NCBI RefSeq assembly: GCF_004348515.1
Contig: NZ_SMKH01000024.1
Span: forward strand, 1-46,574
Origin: Actinomadura sp. KC345
Lineage (GTDB): Bacteria; Actinomycetota; Actinomycetes; Streptosporangiales; Streptosporangiaceae
Length of the DNA stretch: 46,574 nucleotides
Direction of reading: 5' to 3'
The notes under the pieces were generated by a model. It was given only the letters and a program-made list of their open reading frames with translations, was not told where the DNA came from and made no database searches. Within the stretch, counting starts at the first letter, position 1, and each line of letters starts with the position of its first letter. This document shows positions 8,709 through 18,467 of the stretch, piece by piece. The position numbers and the translations under genes were made by a program.

Positions 8709-9913
8709 CCCCGCCGCTCGAGGGCATCCGTGTCGTCGAGGTCGCGATGTACGGATTCGTCCCATCGGCGGGCGCCGTGCTCGCCGACTGGGGGGCCGAC
8801 GTCGTCAAGATCGAGCACGCGGTCACCGGCGACCCGCAGCGCGGGCTCCGGCAGACCGGCACGATGAAGGTCGAGGGAGACCCCAACCCCAACATCGAGC
8901 ACGCCAACCGCGGCAAGCGCAGCCTCGGCCTGGACATGTCCGCACCCGAGGGCAAAGAGATCCTGCACGACCTGATCCGCCGGTCGGACGTGTTCCTGAC
9001 CAGCTTCCTGCCCGCCTCCCGCCGCAAGCTCGGCATCGACGTGGACGACGTCCGCGCGGTGAACCCCGAGATCGTCTACGCCCGGGGCAGCGCACTCGGG
9101 CCCCGCGGTGAGGAAGCGGAGAAGGGCGGATACGACATGACCGCCTTCTGGGCGCGGGCCGCCACCGCCGCCAGCATCACGCCGCCCGGCGTGGAGGGCA
9201 TGGTCCCGCCGCCCGGCCCCGCCTACGGGGACACCATCTCCGGCACCAACCTCGCCGGCGGCGTCGCGGCGGCCCTGCTGCGCCGCGAACGGACCGGTGA
9301 GGCCCAGGTCGTGGACGTCTCCCTCCTCGGCAGCGGCCTGTGGGCGATGGGCCACGGGATCGGACTGTCCCTGCACCTGGGCAAGGCGCTCGAGGCGCCC
9401 GAGACGGGCGCGCACGGCTCGCCCACGAACCCGCTGACCGGTCTGTATCGCACGGCCGACGGCCGCTACCTTGCCTTCGTCATGATGCAGCCGGCCCGAT
9501 TCTGGGCCGACGTGTGCCGGCACATCGAGCGTCCCGAACTGGCCGACGATCCCCGCTTCGCCACCGCGGAGCTGATCGCGGAGAACACTCCGGCGGCAGT
9601 CGAGACGCTCCGCGAAATCCTCGCCACCCGCACGCTGGGCGAATGGACCGAGCGTTTCGCCACCCTCGCCGGGCCGTGGGCTCCGGTGCAGGACTCTCTC
9701 CAGGTGGGCGATGACGCGCAGATCCGCGACAACGAATACCTGGTGCGGGCCGGCGAGCTCGAACTGGTCGCCAACCCGGTGCAGTTCGACGTCACCGCCC
9801 CCCGGCTCCGCCCGGCTCCCGAATTCGCAGCGCAGACCGAGGAGATCCTCATGGAACTCGGTCTGGACTGGGCCCGCATCATCGCCCTCAAGACGGCGGG
9901 CGCGGTCACTTGA
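8705..9913 (+). CDS. Class III (CaiB/BaiF) CoA-transferase
   Basis: Protein of 402 aa. The N-terminus (PLEGIRVVEVAMYGFVPSAG, then WGADVVKIEH) and the HANRGKRSLGLDM region are typical of family III CoA-transferases. The catalytic Asp is in GGYDMTAFW (about residue 142). The enzyme would move CoA between an acyl-CoA product and a carboxylic acid substrate without ATP cost. It follows the aldehyde dehydrogenase directly, so it may activate the acid that enzyme makes. A second family member is at 25757. Confidence 0.88.
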
Positions 9914-9948
9914 CCATCGACATCGGGGCTCGGTTCCGAGGAGGAACA

Positions 9949-11331
9949 TTGAGAACGTTGCGAACGTTGACCGCGTGCTTGCTCGTGGTGGCGCTCACAG
10001 GCTGCGCCGCCCGCGGGGAGGGGACCGGGGCCGAGGACGGCGACAAGGCCGGCGGAGGCTCCGGCGGATCCGTCCCGAAGCGGGACTTCGGGACGCTCAA
10101 GAACGTCTGCGGGCCCGGTGACCCCAAGCCGTCAGAGGTCCAGGGCGTCACCGGCACCGAGATCAAGGTGGGCGTCTTCACCGATGTCGGTTTCACCAAG
10201 AAATCCGAGATGGTGGACTCCGCCAAGGTCTTCGCCGCATGGTGCAACGCGGCCGGCGGGATCGGCGGGCGCAAGCTCGTCCCCGTCGTCCACGACGCCA
10301 AGCTGATGGAGGTCCGGCCGCGCATGGCCGAAGCCTGTCGGACGGACTTCGCACTCGTCGGCGGCTCCGCGGCGCTGGACGGCCAGGGTGTCGAGACTCG
10401 GCTGAAGTGCATGTTGCCGGACCTCCCCGCGCAGTCGAGCCAGGTCCAGGCCCGCGGCGCCGACCTTCAGGTGATGGCGAACGGAGCCTCGCTCGGTTAC
10501 AACGACTACGCTGGCTTCTACGACTGGCTGATGAACGAGAAGTACAAGGGCTCGGGCGGCTCGGTGGGCGTCATCGCCGGCGACTCGCCGGTCACCAAGA
10601 TCATGATCGACCAGCACACCGAGACCGTCGAAGGCCTCGGCGGCAAGGTCACCTACACCGGGCTGTACCCGGCGCGCGGTGTGTCCGACTGGACGCCGTT
10701 CGCGCAGGCGCTGAAGGACAAGAAGGTCAAGGGCCTGATGTTCCTCGGGGACTGGCGGCAGCTCGCCGAGCTCCTCCAGTCGCTCACCAACATCGGCCAC
10801 CGGCTCGACTGGATCGACAGCACCAACAACGCCTACGGCCCCGGCTTCCCCAAACTGTCCGGCGCGGCCCTTGAGAGCCAGCCCTCCTACGCCGACCTCA
10901 GCGGCCTGCACCCGCTGGAGAAGGCCGCGGACAACTCGGCGACCCAGCAGATTCTCGACATGTTCGCCAAGTACGCGCCGGACGCCGAGGTCAATCTCCC
11001 GGTGCTGCGATCCTTCTCCGCCTGGCTGGTGTTCGCCAAGGCGGCCGGGGAATGCGCCGAGCTGACCCGCAAGTGCGTCCTGGAGAACGCCCAGAAGGAG
11101 ACCGAGTGGACGGCCGGCGGCCTCCGGGCTCCGCTCGACCTGTCGACCAAGGCCGCCCCGGCCCCGTGCTGGAACGCCGTCAAGGCGACGCCGAACGGGT
11201 GGGTCCCCGCCGACTTCGGCGCGAACAACGGTGCCTACCGCTGTGACGACGTCTCCCACAAGTACGAGAACGACTATCCGGCCCCGGTCAAGCTCGAGGA
11301 CGTCGGCAAGAGCATGGCGGATCTGAAGTAG
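9949..11331 (+). CDS. Liv-type ABC transporter substrate-binding lipoprotein
   Basis: The start is best placed at TTG 9949, four bases after GAGGAGG (9938-9944). An earlier in-frame TTG at 9910 overlaps the previous gene and would bury the signal peptide. From 9949 the protein is 460 aa, opening with a lipoprotein signal peptide whose lipobox is LTGC. The mature part is a type I periplasmic-binding fold (branched-chain amino acid receptor family), with GTEIKVGVFTDVGF near its start. In catabolic clusters such receptors bind organic acids or aromatic or terpenoid carboxylates rather than amino acids. It is followed by permease and ATPase genes, so this is a complete importer. Confidence 0.85.
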   Translation: MRTLRTLTACLLVVALTGCAARGEGTGAEDGDKAGGGSGGSVPKRDFGTLKNVCGPGDPKPSEVQGVTGTEIKVGVFTDVGFTKKSEMVDSAKVFAAWCNAAGGIGGRKLVPVVHDAKLMEVRPRMAEACRTDFALVGGSAALDGQGVETRLKCMLPDLPAQSSQVQARGADLQVMANGASLGYNDYAGFYDWLMNEKYKGSGGSVGVIAGDSPVTKIMIDQHTETVEGLGGKVTYTGLYPARGVSDWTPFAQALKDKKVKGLMFLGDWRQLAELLQSLTNIGHRLDWIDSTNNAYGPGFPKLSGAALESQPSYADLSGLHPLEKAADNSATQQILDMFAKYAPDAEVNLPVLRSFSAWLVFAKAAGECAELTRKCVLENAQKETEWTAGGLRAPLDLSTKAAPAPCWNAVKATPNGWVPADFGANNGAYRCDDVSHKYENDYPAPVKLEDVGKSMADLK

Positions 11332-11338
11332 AGGAAGC

Positions 11339-13379
11339 ATGGACAAGTTCCTCACCTTCGGGCTCATCGGTCTCAGCTCCGGCGGCATCTATGCGGTCAT
11401 CAGCAGCGGGCTGGTCCTGACCTACACGACGACCGGCATCTTCAACTTCGCCCACGGCGCGGCGGGGATGATGGCCGCGTTCGCCTACTGGCAGCTCACC
11501 GGGGGCTGGGGCCTGCCGGTCCCGATCGCCCTGGCGCTGGTGCTGCTCGTCCTCGCCCCGCTGTTCGGCCTGCTGGTCGAACGGCTCATCATGCGCCCCG
11601 TCCAGGGCGTGGGCGAGGTCGAGCGGCTGGTAGTGACGATCGCGCTGCTGATGGGACTCATCGCGCTGGCGCAGTGGGTCTGGGACCCCAACGTCGCGCG
11701 TCCGCTCAGGCCCTTCTTCGCCGACCGGGAGGCGCTCCACATCGGGCCGGCGGTGATGACGTGGCACCAGGTCGTCACCCTGCTGGTCGCGGTGGCCGTG
11801 GCCATCGGGCTGTACGCGTTCCTGTACGGCTCGCGGCTCGGCGTCGCGATGCGGGCGACGGTCGACGACCCGTCCCTCGCGCGGCTCAACGGCGGCGATC
11901 CCGTCGTGGCCGCCAAAGCCGCGTGGGTGCTGGGCACGGTGCTGGCCGCGCTCGGCGGCATCCTCATCGCGCCCAGCCTCCCCCTGGACGCCGCCGCTCT
12001 GTCCCTGCTCATCATCAGCGCCTACGCCGCCGCGATCTTCGGGCGGTTGCGAAGCCTGCCGATGGCGTTCGTCGGGGCCATGGTGGTGGGCTGCACCGAG
12101 AGCTACCTCACCGGGTACCTGCCGCAGAACGAGTACCTGCCGGGGCTGCGGATCGCCGCGCCCGCGCTGCTGCTGTTCCTCGTCCTGCTGCTGTTCCCCA
12201 ACCCGAGGGTGAAGGGGAGCGTGCGGATCACACGCTCGCTGCCGACCCCGACGATCAAGGGCACGCTGGTGTTCGGCGCCTGCCTGATGGTGTTCGCGGC
12301 GATGCTCGCCACCACCCTCAGCGATCCGGACGTCATGACCTACGGGCAGATCTTCCCGATGTCGATCATCGGGTTGTCCATCGTCGTGCTGACCGGCTTC
12401 TCCGGGCAGATCTCGCTCGCCCAGCTCGCCCTGGCCGGGATCGGCGCGGTGGTCTGGGCGGGCGTGGGCGCGAGCGGGAACCCCCTCGCGCTGCTCGCCG
12501 TCGTGGCGGTCTCGGCCATGGTCGGCGTGGTGATCGCGATCCCCGCGCTGCGGCTGTCGGGCATCTACCTGGCACTGGCGACCGCCGCCTTCGCGCTGGT
12601 CCTGGACGGCTGGATCTTCACGATGCCGGTGGACTGGCTGTTCAGCGGCGGCAGCAGCGAGGTGACCCCGATCTTCTCGGGGCAACGCGTCCAGCTGATG
12701 TTCGCCGCCGCCATCCTCGCGGCGCTGTGCCTCCTGGCCGTCGCGATCCGCCGCGGCTTCTTCGGCCGCCGGCTCATCGCGATGCGCGACAGCGAGGCGG
12801 CCTGCGCGACTCTGGGCGGGCGGCTGCTGATCACCAAGGTGGCGGTGTTCGCGCTGTCGGCGGCGATCGCCGGGCTGGGCGGCGCGCTGTACGGGATGCA
12901 GGCGCGGACGATCAGCCCAGACCAGTTCAACCTGGTCGCGGGGCTGCCGATCTTCCTGCTTGTGATCATCGGAGGGATGGCCGCGGTCGGCTCGGGCTTC
13001 TTCACCGGCCTGAACCTGGCCGGGATCATGCACGCGATCACGGCTCTGTGGCCCGGTGCGCACCACGTGTCGTCCCTGCTCGTCGGGCTCGCCGGGATCG
13101 GGATGGGCCGGCACCCGGAGGGCGTTGTCCCGCATTTCCGGGAGTCGTGGAACCCGCTGCGCCGTTTCTGGGGACCGCTGGCCGCGATCATCGGGATGCT
13201 CTGGGCGCTGCGGCTGCTCGACGCGGTGAACGGCTGGGTGCTGACGTTCGGCTCGATCGCCGCGGCGGTCGCGTTGCGCGAACTGGCCAGGGCCCGGAGG
13301 CCGCGGACGGCGGACGTCCCGCTGGAATGGCGCGGCGTCCACCGGCCCTGGCTGCCTTCGGATCGGAAGGAGGTGCTCG

Positions 13380-13399
<20 letters not shown>
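11339..13399 (+). CDS. Fused LivH-LivM ABC permease
   Basis: Protein of 686 aa joining the two permeases that are normally separate. Residues 1-about 292 are LivH-like (GLSSGGIYAVISSGLVLTY, FNFAHGA). Residues about 300-600 are LivM-like (GFSGQISLAQLALAGIGAV, LRLSGIYLALATAAFALV). An extra C-terminal tail with two more hydrophobic segments and a charged end follows. The single chain supplies both membrane halves of the importer, with roughly 17-20 membrane segments. The stop overlaps the ATPase gene by 20 bases. Confidence 0.88.
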
Positions 13400-14074
<675 letters not shown>

Positions 14075-14078
<4 letters not shown>

Positions 14079-14788
14079 CCGGCGGAAGTCTGCTCGAACT
14101 GTCCGGAGTCCACGCGTCCTACGGCCGCATCTCAGCGCTGCGCGGGGTGGACCTGACCGTCGCGGCGGGGCGGATCGCGGCCCTGCTCGGCCCGAACGGC
14201 GCCGGGAAGACCACAACGCTGAACGTCGCGGCGGGACTGCACCCGGCCGACCGCGGCGAGGTCCGCGTCGGCGGGCGGGCCCTGACCGGCGCGGACCCGG
14301 TGGAGCTTGCGCGGCGTGGGGTGTGCCTCGTCCCCGAGGGGCGCGGAATCTTCCCCAACCTGACCGTCCGCGAGAACCTCTGGATGATGACCTTCGCGGG
14401 CGTCAGCCGGGCCGCGGTCGAGGAGATCGCCTACGCCCGGTTCCCCAAGCTGGCCGGACGGCGGCGCCAGACCGCGGGGACGATGTCCGGCGGCGAGCAG
14501 CAGATGCTCTCCCTGGCCCGCGGGCTGGCGACCGACCCGGCCGTCCTGCTGATCGACGAGCTGTCCATGGGCCTCGCGCCGCTGGTGGTCGCCGAGCTGT
14601 ACGGGTTGGTCGTCGAGATCGCTCGGACGGGGGTCGCCGTCCTGGTCGTCGAGCAGTTCGCCAGCACCGTGCTGGAGATCTGCGACCTGGCGGCCGTGAT
14701 GGTGAACGGCCGGATCGAGCGCGCGGAAGCACCGAGCGACGGCCTCCTGGCCGATCTTTCGGCCCTCTACCTGGGAAGTGCGACATGA
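14075..14788 (+). CDS. livF: LivF-type ABC ATPase
   Basis: Protein of 237 aa starting at ATG 14075 (ATGA overlap with livG). Walker A GPNGAGKT is followed by a second Thr pair, the Q-loop region reads VPEGRGIFPNLTVREN, the signature is MSGGEQQ, and Walker B is VLLIDELSMGLAP. All are as expected for LivF. It forms the second ATPase of the importer whose receptor is at 9949 and permease at 11339. Confidence 0.9.
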
Positions 14789-15225
14789 CCGAGACATCCA
14801 CGACGTGCACCGCGGAGACGACCGGGAGGCAGGACGCCTCGCCGGCCGAGCCCGCGACCGGGTCGGCCGGCGGCAGTGCCGCGGAGACGCGCGCGGACCG
14901 CTTCGTCCGGCAGATCGCCGAGATGCGGATCCCCGACCCGGCCGCCGGCCGGGCCCTGATGTGGTTGCGGGTCGGGATGGGCCTCATGGTCGCCGGCCTG
15001 GTGGCCGGGGTGGCCGCCTACTTCCTCTCCCGCGGCACCACGGATTCGCTGGCCCAGCGGGACGCGCAGGCGGTGGGGATCGCCGGCGTCTGCGCCTGCA
15101 TCGTCGGCAGCGCCCTCTACCTGCGCTACACGCTGGCCAACGTCCTCCGTTTCTGGTTCGCCCGCCTCACACTGACGGTCGAGGCAGGGGCGGAGAAGGT
15201 CGAACGGACGCAAGAAAACGACTGA
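14785..15225 (+). CDS. Small two-helix membrane protein coupled to livF
   Basis: Protein of 146 aa starting in an ATGA overlap with livF. The first 45 residues are polar and Thr/Ala/Gly-rich. Two hydrophobic segments follow (about 60-82 and 93-112), then a short Arg-containing stretch and an acidic tail. No enzymatic motif is visible. Tight coupling to the transporter genes suggests an accessory or stabilising subunit of the importer, but this is only inferred from position. Confidence 0.65.
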   Translation: MTETSTTCTAETTGRQDASPAEPATGSAGGSAAETRADRFVRQIAEMRIPDPAAGRALMWLRVGMGLMVAGLVAGVAAYFLSRGTTDSLAQRDAQAVGIAGVCACIVGSALYLRYTLANVLRFWFARLTLTVEAGAEKVERTQEND

Positions 15226-15238
15226 ACGGAGTACTCCC

Positions 15239-16540
15239 GTGCACAAGGATGATCTGATCCTGATCAGCGTCGACGACCACATCATCGAACCTCCCGACAT
15301 GTTCGTGAACCACCTGCCGGAGAAGTACCGGAAGGAGGCGCCGCAGTTGGTCCGCCAGGAGGACGGCACGGACGTGTGGAAGTTCCGGGACATGGTGATC
15401 CCGAACGCCGCGCTGAACGCGGTCGCCGGGCGTCCCAAGGAGGAGTACGGGATGGAGCCGCAGGGCCTGGACGAGATCCGGCCCGGCTGTTACGACGTGA
15501 ACGAGCGCGTCAAGGACATGAACGCGGGCGGGATCCTCGCCTCGATGAACTTCCCGTCCTTCCCCGGCTTCGCGGCCCGCCTGTTCGCCACCGAGGACTC
15601 CGACTTCTCGCTCGCGCTGGTTCGCGCCTACAACGACTGGCACATCGACGAGTGGTGCGGCGCCCACCCCGGGCGGTTCATCCCGATGGCGCTGCCGGTG
15701 ATCTGGGACCCGCAGCTGTGCGCCGACGAGGTGCGCCGCGTCGCGGCGAAGGGCTGCCACTCGCTGACGTTCAGCGAGAACCCGGCGGCACTGGGCTACC
15801 CGAGCTTCCACAGCGACCACTGGGACCCGCTGTGGCAGGCGCTGGCCGACACCGGAACGGTCCTGAACGTGCACATCGGCTCGTCCGGGCGGCTGTCGAT
15901 CCCCGCGGTGGACTCGCCGCCGGACGTCATGATCACCCTGCAGCCGATGAACATCGTGCAGGCGGCGGCCGACCTGCTGTGGTCGCGTGTGATCAAGGAG
16001 TTCCCCGACATCCGGATCGCGCTGTCGGAGGGCGGTACCGGATGGATCCCCTACTTCCTGGAGCGGGTCGACCGGACGTACGAGATGCACGCGACGTGGA
16101 CGCTGCAGGACTTCGGCGGCAAGCTGCCCAGCGAGGTGTTCCGCGAGCACTTCCTGACCTGCTTCATCAGCGACCCGCTCGGCGTGCGGCTCCGGCACGA
16201 CATCGGCATCGACAACATCTGCTGGGAGGCCGACTACCCGCACAGCGACTCGATGTGGCCGGACGCGCCCGAGGAGCTCCACAAGGTCCTGACCGACTGC
16301 CAGGTGCCCGACGGCGACACCCGTAAGATGACCTACGAGAACGCCATGCGCTGGTACTCCTTCGATCCGTTCGGGCACGTGCCGCGCGAGCGGGCCACGG
16401 TGGGGGCGCTGCGGGCCGCGTCCGCCGGCCACGACGTGTCCGTCCAGTCGAGGAGCCATCGCGTCATCGACCCGGCCGAGAAGCTGGAGGGCTACCGCAC
16501 CCGGGCGCGCGCGGCGGTGGCCGCCGCCGCCAAGTCCTGA
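15239..16540 (+). CDS. Amidohydrolase-2 (ACMSD-like) family metal enzyme
   Basis: Protein of 433 aa starting at GTG 15239. N-terminal ISVDDHIIEPP provides the first metal-ligand pattern of the amidohydrolase-2 family. LNVHIGSSG, IALSEGGTGWIPY and the late Asp in WEADYPHSDSMWP match the rest of the active site. Relatives decarboxylate or hydrolyse C-C or C-N bonds in ring-cleavage products; alpha-amino-beta-carboxymuconate-semialdehyde decarboxylase gives the family its name. It is the last gene of the 7245-16540 operon. Two other metal-hydrolase genes lie in the island (21179 and 34640). The specific reaction is unknown. Confidence 0.82.
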   Translation: MHKDDLILISVDDHIIEPPDMFVNHLPEKYRKEAPQLVRQEDGTDVWKFRDMVIPNAALNAVAGRPKEEYGMEPQGLDEIRPGCYDVNERVKDMNAGGILASMNFPSFPGFAARLFATEDSDFSLALVRAYNDWHIDEWCGAHPGRFIPMALPVIWDPQLCADEVRRVAAKGCHSLTFSENPAALGYPSFHSDHWDPLWQALADTGTVLNVHIGSSGRLSIPAVDSPPDVMITLQPMNIVQAAADLLWSRVIKEFPDIRIALSEGGTGWIPYFLERVDRTYEMHATWTLQDFGGKLPSEVFREHFLTCFISDPLGVRLRHDIGIDNICWEADYPHSDSMWPDAPEELHKVLTDCQVPDGDTRKMTYENAMRWYSFDPFGHVPRERATVGALRAASAGHDVSVQSRSHRVIDPAEKLEGYRTRARAAVAAAAKS

Positions 16541-16579
16541 CCGCCCGAGACACCGTCCGCCGGCCGCGCGCCCCCGTAC

Positions 16580-16610
16580 CCTCCTCGGCCGGGACGCGCG
16601 GCCGAGGAGG
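16580..16610. terminator. Strong hairpin after the importer operon
   Basis: The perfect 11-bp arms CCTCCTCGGCC (16580-16590) and GGCCGAGGAGG (16600-16610) enclose a 9-base loop, 40 bp after the amidohydrolase stop. There is no T-run, as is common for high-GC actinomycete terminators. Confidence 0.65.
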
Positions 16611-16655
16611 GAAGGGCCGGGTCGACGGGTTCTCGCTGAGCGAGCACCTCGTGCC

Positions 16656-16687
16656 GGGCGCCCGCTGGCTGCACTCGGGCGGGCGCC
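16656..16687. terminator. Second hairpin in the same spacer
   Basis: The arms GGCGCCCGC (16657-16665) and GCGGGCGCC (16679-16687) have a 13-base loop. The hairpin may back up the upstream terminator or serve the convergent strand. Confidence 0.45.
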
Positions 16688-16975
16688 AAGCGCCGCCGGG
16701 CCGTGGAGTCCAAGGCGATCCGGTGTAGCAAGGACGCTGCCCAGCCGTTCGACGACCGGTCACTCTCCCGGCGACTGGATGCCGACACCGTCTCGATCTG
16801 GACGGTCCACGGCCGTTGCCGGACCGATCCCGGTCCAATGCTCGCCCGAGCGGATGAAGCTTCTCTCCGACCACCGCAAGCGTTGCGAGTTCTCCCCTTC
16901 AGGGGTCGGGAAGCTGACCCGGCCGGTTTCGGGGCGGCCGACCGCGCTCCGGCGCGTCTTCTCGATGGACGTCCG

Positions 16976-17671
16976 TCACCCGTCCATGAAGGCGGCCATG
17001 GCCGGGACGATCCCGGCGCGCAGGGCTGCTGCGTCCCGATGCACCCGCAGGTCCACCATGACGCCGGAGCGGGCGGCCCGGGCGGCGAACGCCAGGGAGT
17101 CGTCGAGCAGAGGATCGGTCCCGGCCGTGAGGAGCCGCACCGGTGCGAGGCCGTGCAGGTTGGCGTACAGGGGACTCAGCAGAGGGTCGGTCCTGGGGGT
17201 GCTCCCGGCGTGCCGGTCGACGAGGTTCCGCAGGCCGGCGAGGTCGAACGCCGGGTCGGCGCCCGCGTTGAGCGTCAGACTCGGCGCCTCGAGGGTGAGG
17301 TCGAGCAGTGCGGAGACCAGCACCGCGCAGGCGGGCTGCACGGCCCCCGTGTCGCGCAGCCGCACCAGCAGCGCCGCCGCGAGCCCGGCGCCGAGCCGCT
17401 CGCCGGCCACCACCACCGGCCCGGACTCGACGGCGTGCTCGTAGGCGGCGTGCACGTCGTCGAGCGCGGCAGGGAACTCGGCGCGATAGCGGGCGAACAC
17501 GAGCAGGGCGTTGGCCCGCAGCGCGAGCCGCCCGGCAGGCCCCGGCTCCGATGTGGAGACGGGTGGCCGGTGCCGGTCGCCGTGCAGGTAGAGGACCACC
17601 TTGTCGGTACGGCCGCGCGGGCGCACCACGGTGCCCACGGGGCCCTCCTGGACTCGCACGTCACTCGCCAT
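16976..17671 (-). CDS. Alpha/beta-hydrolase-fold protein lacking catalytic residues
   Basis: Protein of 231 aa from ATG 17671, preceded by GGGAGGTGA. The fold matches the hormone-sensitive-lipase/esterase group. The nucleophile elbow reads GERLG (90-94), with Arg92 where Ser is required. The oxyanion HGGG is replaced by HGDRH, and the late His that follows the DPLLDDS acid motif is absent (HRDAAALRAG). It should therefore be inactive as an esterase and may bind a ligand or act as a partner protein. It is the last gene of the leftward reductase-crotonase unit. The pseudoenzyme status is read directly; the role is unknown. Confidence 0.72.
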   Translation of the reverse strand: MASDVRVQEGPVGTVVRPRGRTDKVVLYLHGDRHRPPVSTSEPGPAGRLALRANALLVFARYRAEFPAALDDVHAAYEHAVESGPVVVAGERLGAGLAAALLVRLRDTGAVQPACAVLVSALLDLTLEAPSLTLNAGADPAFDLAGLRNLVDRHAGSTPRTDPLLSPLYANLHGLAPVRLLTAGTDPLLDDSLAFAARAARSGVMVDLRVHRDAAALRAGIVPAMAAFMDG

Positions 17672-17721
17672 CCTGTCACCTCCCACGCTGTCACCGCCCA
17701 CGCTGTCGCTTGGCCACGCTC
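17672..17721. repeat. Short imperfect tandem repeats between two genes
   Basis: About three imperfect copies of a 15-base unit resembling CACGCTGTCACCGCC lie between the crotonase stop and the ribosome site of the hydrolase-like gene. Probably slippage-prone spacer DNA; no function is evident. Confidence 0.4.
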
Positions 17722-18438
17722 TCACTTGCCACGGCGCGTCATCCCTTCCACCGCCCGCCAGTGCTCGTCGGCGACCCACAGCCGAGCGAAGGCACGTGCC
17801 GCCTCCTCTCTGGACACGCCCGCCGCGACCCGTTTGATCTCCCGGGCCGGGGCGTTGGCGAGAGATCGGGCCAGCGCGCGCCAGTCGTCCTCGAAGGTCG
17901 CCCGCGGGACGACCCGGTCCAGTAGCCCGACCCGCTCCGCCTCGGCCGCGCCGAGCGTGTTCCCGGCGCCGGCGAGCAGGAGCGCCCGGCCGCGGCCGAC
18001 GAGTGCGGCCAGCCGTTCCGCCCCGCCCCACGCCGGCATGATCGCCAGCGTCGACTGGGTGAAGCCGATCCTGATGTCGTCGGCGGCGATCCGGATGTCG
18101 GCGGCCACCGCCATCTCCGCACCGCCGCCCAGGGCGTGGCCGTTCAGAGCGGCGATCACCGGGGCGGGGAACTGCGCGAGCCGGTCGCAGATCCCGCGCA
18201 TCCGCAGCGCCATGGCCATCGCGTCCGCCTCGGTGCGGATCGCGGCGAGCTGCTTCAGGTCGCCGCCCGAGACGAACACGCGGTCGCCGCCGCCGCGGAC
18301 GACGAGGGCGTGGGCGCCCGCGGCCGCGTCGATGGCCTTGTCCAGCTCGTCCATGGTGTCCGCTGCGATGGCGTTGCGGGTCTCCGGGCGGTCGATGGTG
18401 ATGACCGCCAGCCCCTCGTCCAGCTCAAGATCTACCAT
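17722..18438 (-). CDS. Enoyl-CoA hydratase/isomerase family protein
   Basis: Protein of 238 aa with the crotonase core. AVITIDRPETRNAI is followed by the first oxyanion segment (VSGGDLKQL) and the second (GHALGGGAEM). In this alignment the first catalytic Glu (within GGGAE) is kept. The second, usually in a PEI-type motif before PGAGG, is Gln here (FTQSTLAIMPAWGG). Loss of one Glu is common in crotonases that are isomerases, hydrolases or decarboxylases, so classical hydratase activity is uncertain. It lies between the KshB-like reductase and the defective hydrolase on one leftward transcript. Confidence 0.82.
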   Translation of the reverse strand: MVDLELDEGLAVITIDRPETRNAIAADTMDELDKAIDAAAGAHALVVRGGGDRVFVSGGDLKQLAAIRTEADAMAMALRMRGICDRLAQFPAPVIAALNGHALGGGAEMAVAADIRIAADDIRIGFTQSTLAIMPAWGGAERLAALVGRGRALLLAGAGNTLGAAEAERVGLLDRVVPRATFEDDWRALARSLANAPAREIKRVAAGVSREEAARAFARLWVADEHWRAVEGMTRRGK

Positions 18439-18467
18439 TCACGGCTCTCCAACCGCCCGAGACGGGC

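Larger units (their letters stand above)
16541..16975. other. Gene-free spacer between converging operons
   Basis: These 435 bp separate the amidohydrolase (+) from the alpha/beta-hydrolase-like gene (-). Apart from two strong hairpins (16580-16610 and 16656-16687) I see no coding similarity. Open frames here lack ribosome sites and family motifs. Confidence 0.5.

Noticed and set aside
9949-9975. AACGTT repeats near the receptor start taken as an operator
   Set aside because: They lie inside the signal-peptide coding sequence (repeated Arg-Thr-Leu codons) and do not match the island dyad spacing.
16541-16975. Possible small genes in the spacer
   Set aside because: Open frames are short, lack ribosome sites and show no recognisable motif; only the hairpins stand out.
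17672-17721. Possible CRISPR-like array
   Set aside because: Units are about 15 bases, imperfect and contiguous without spacers; simple tandem duplication.
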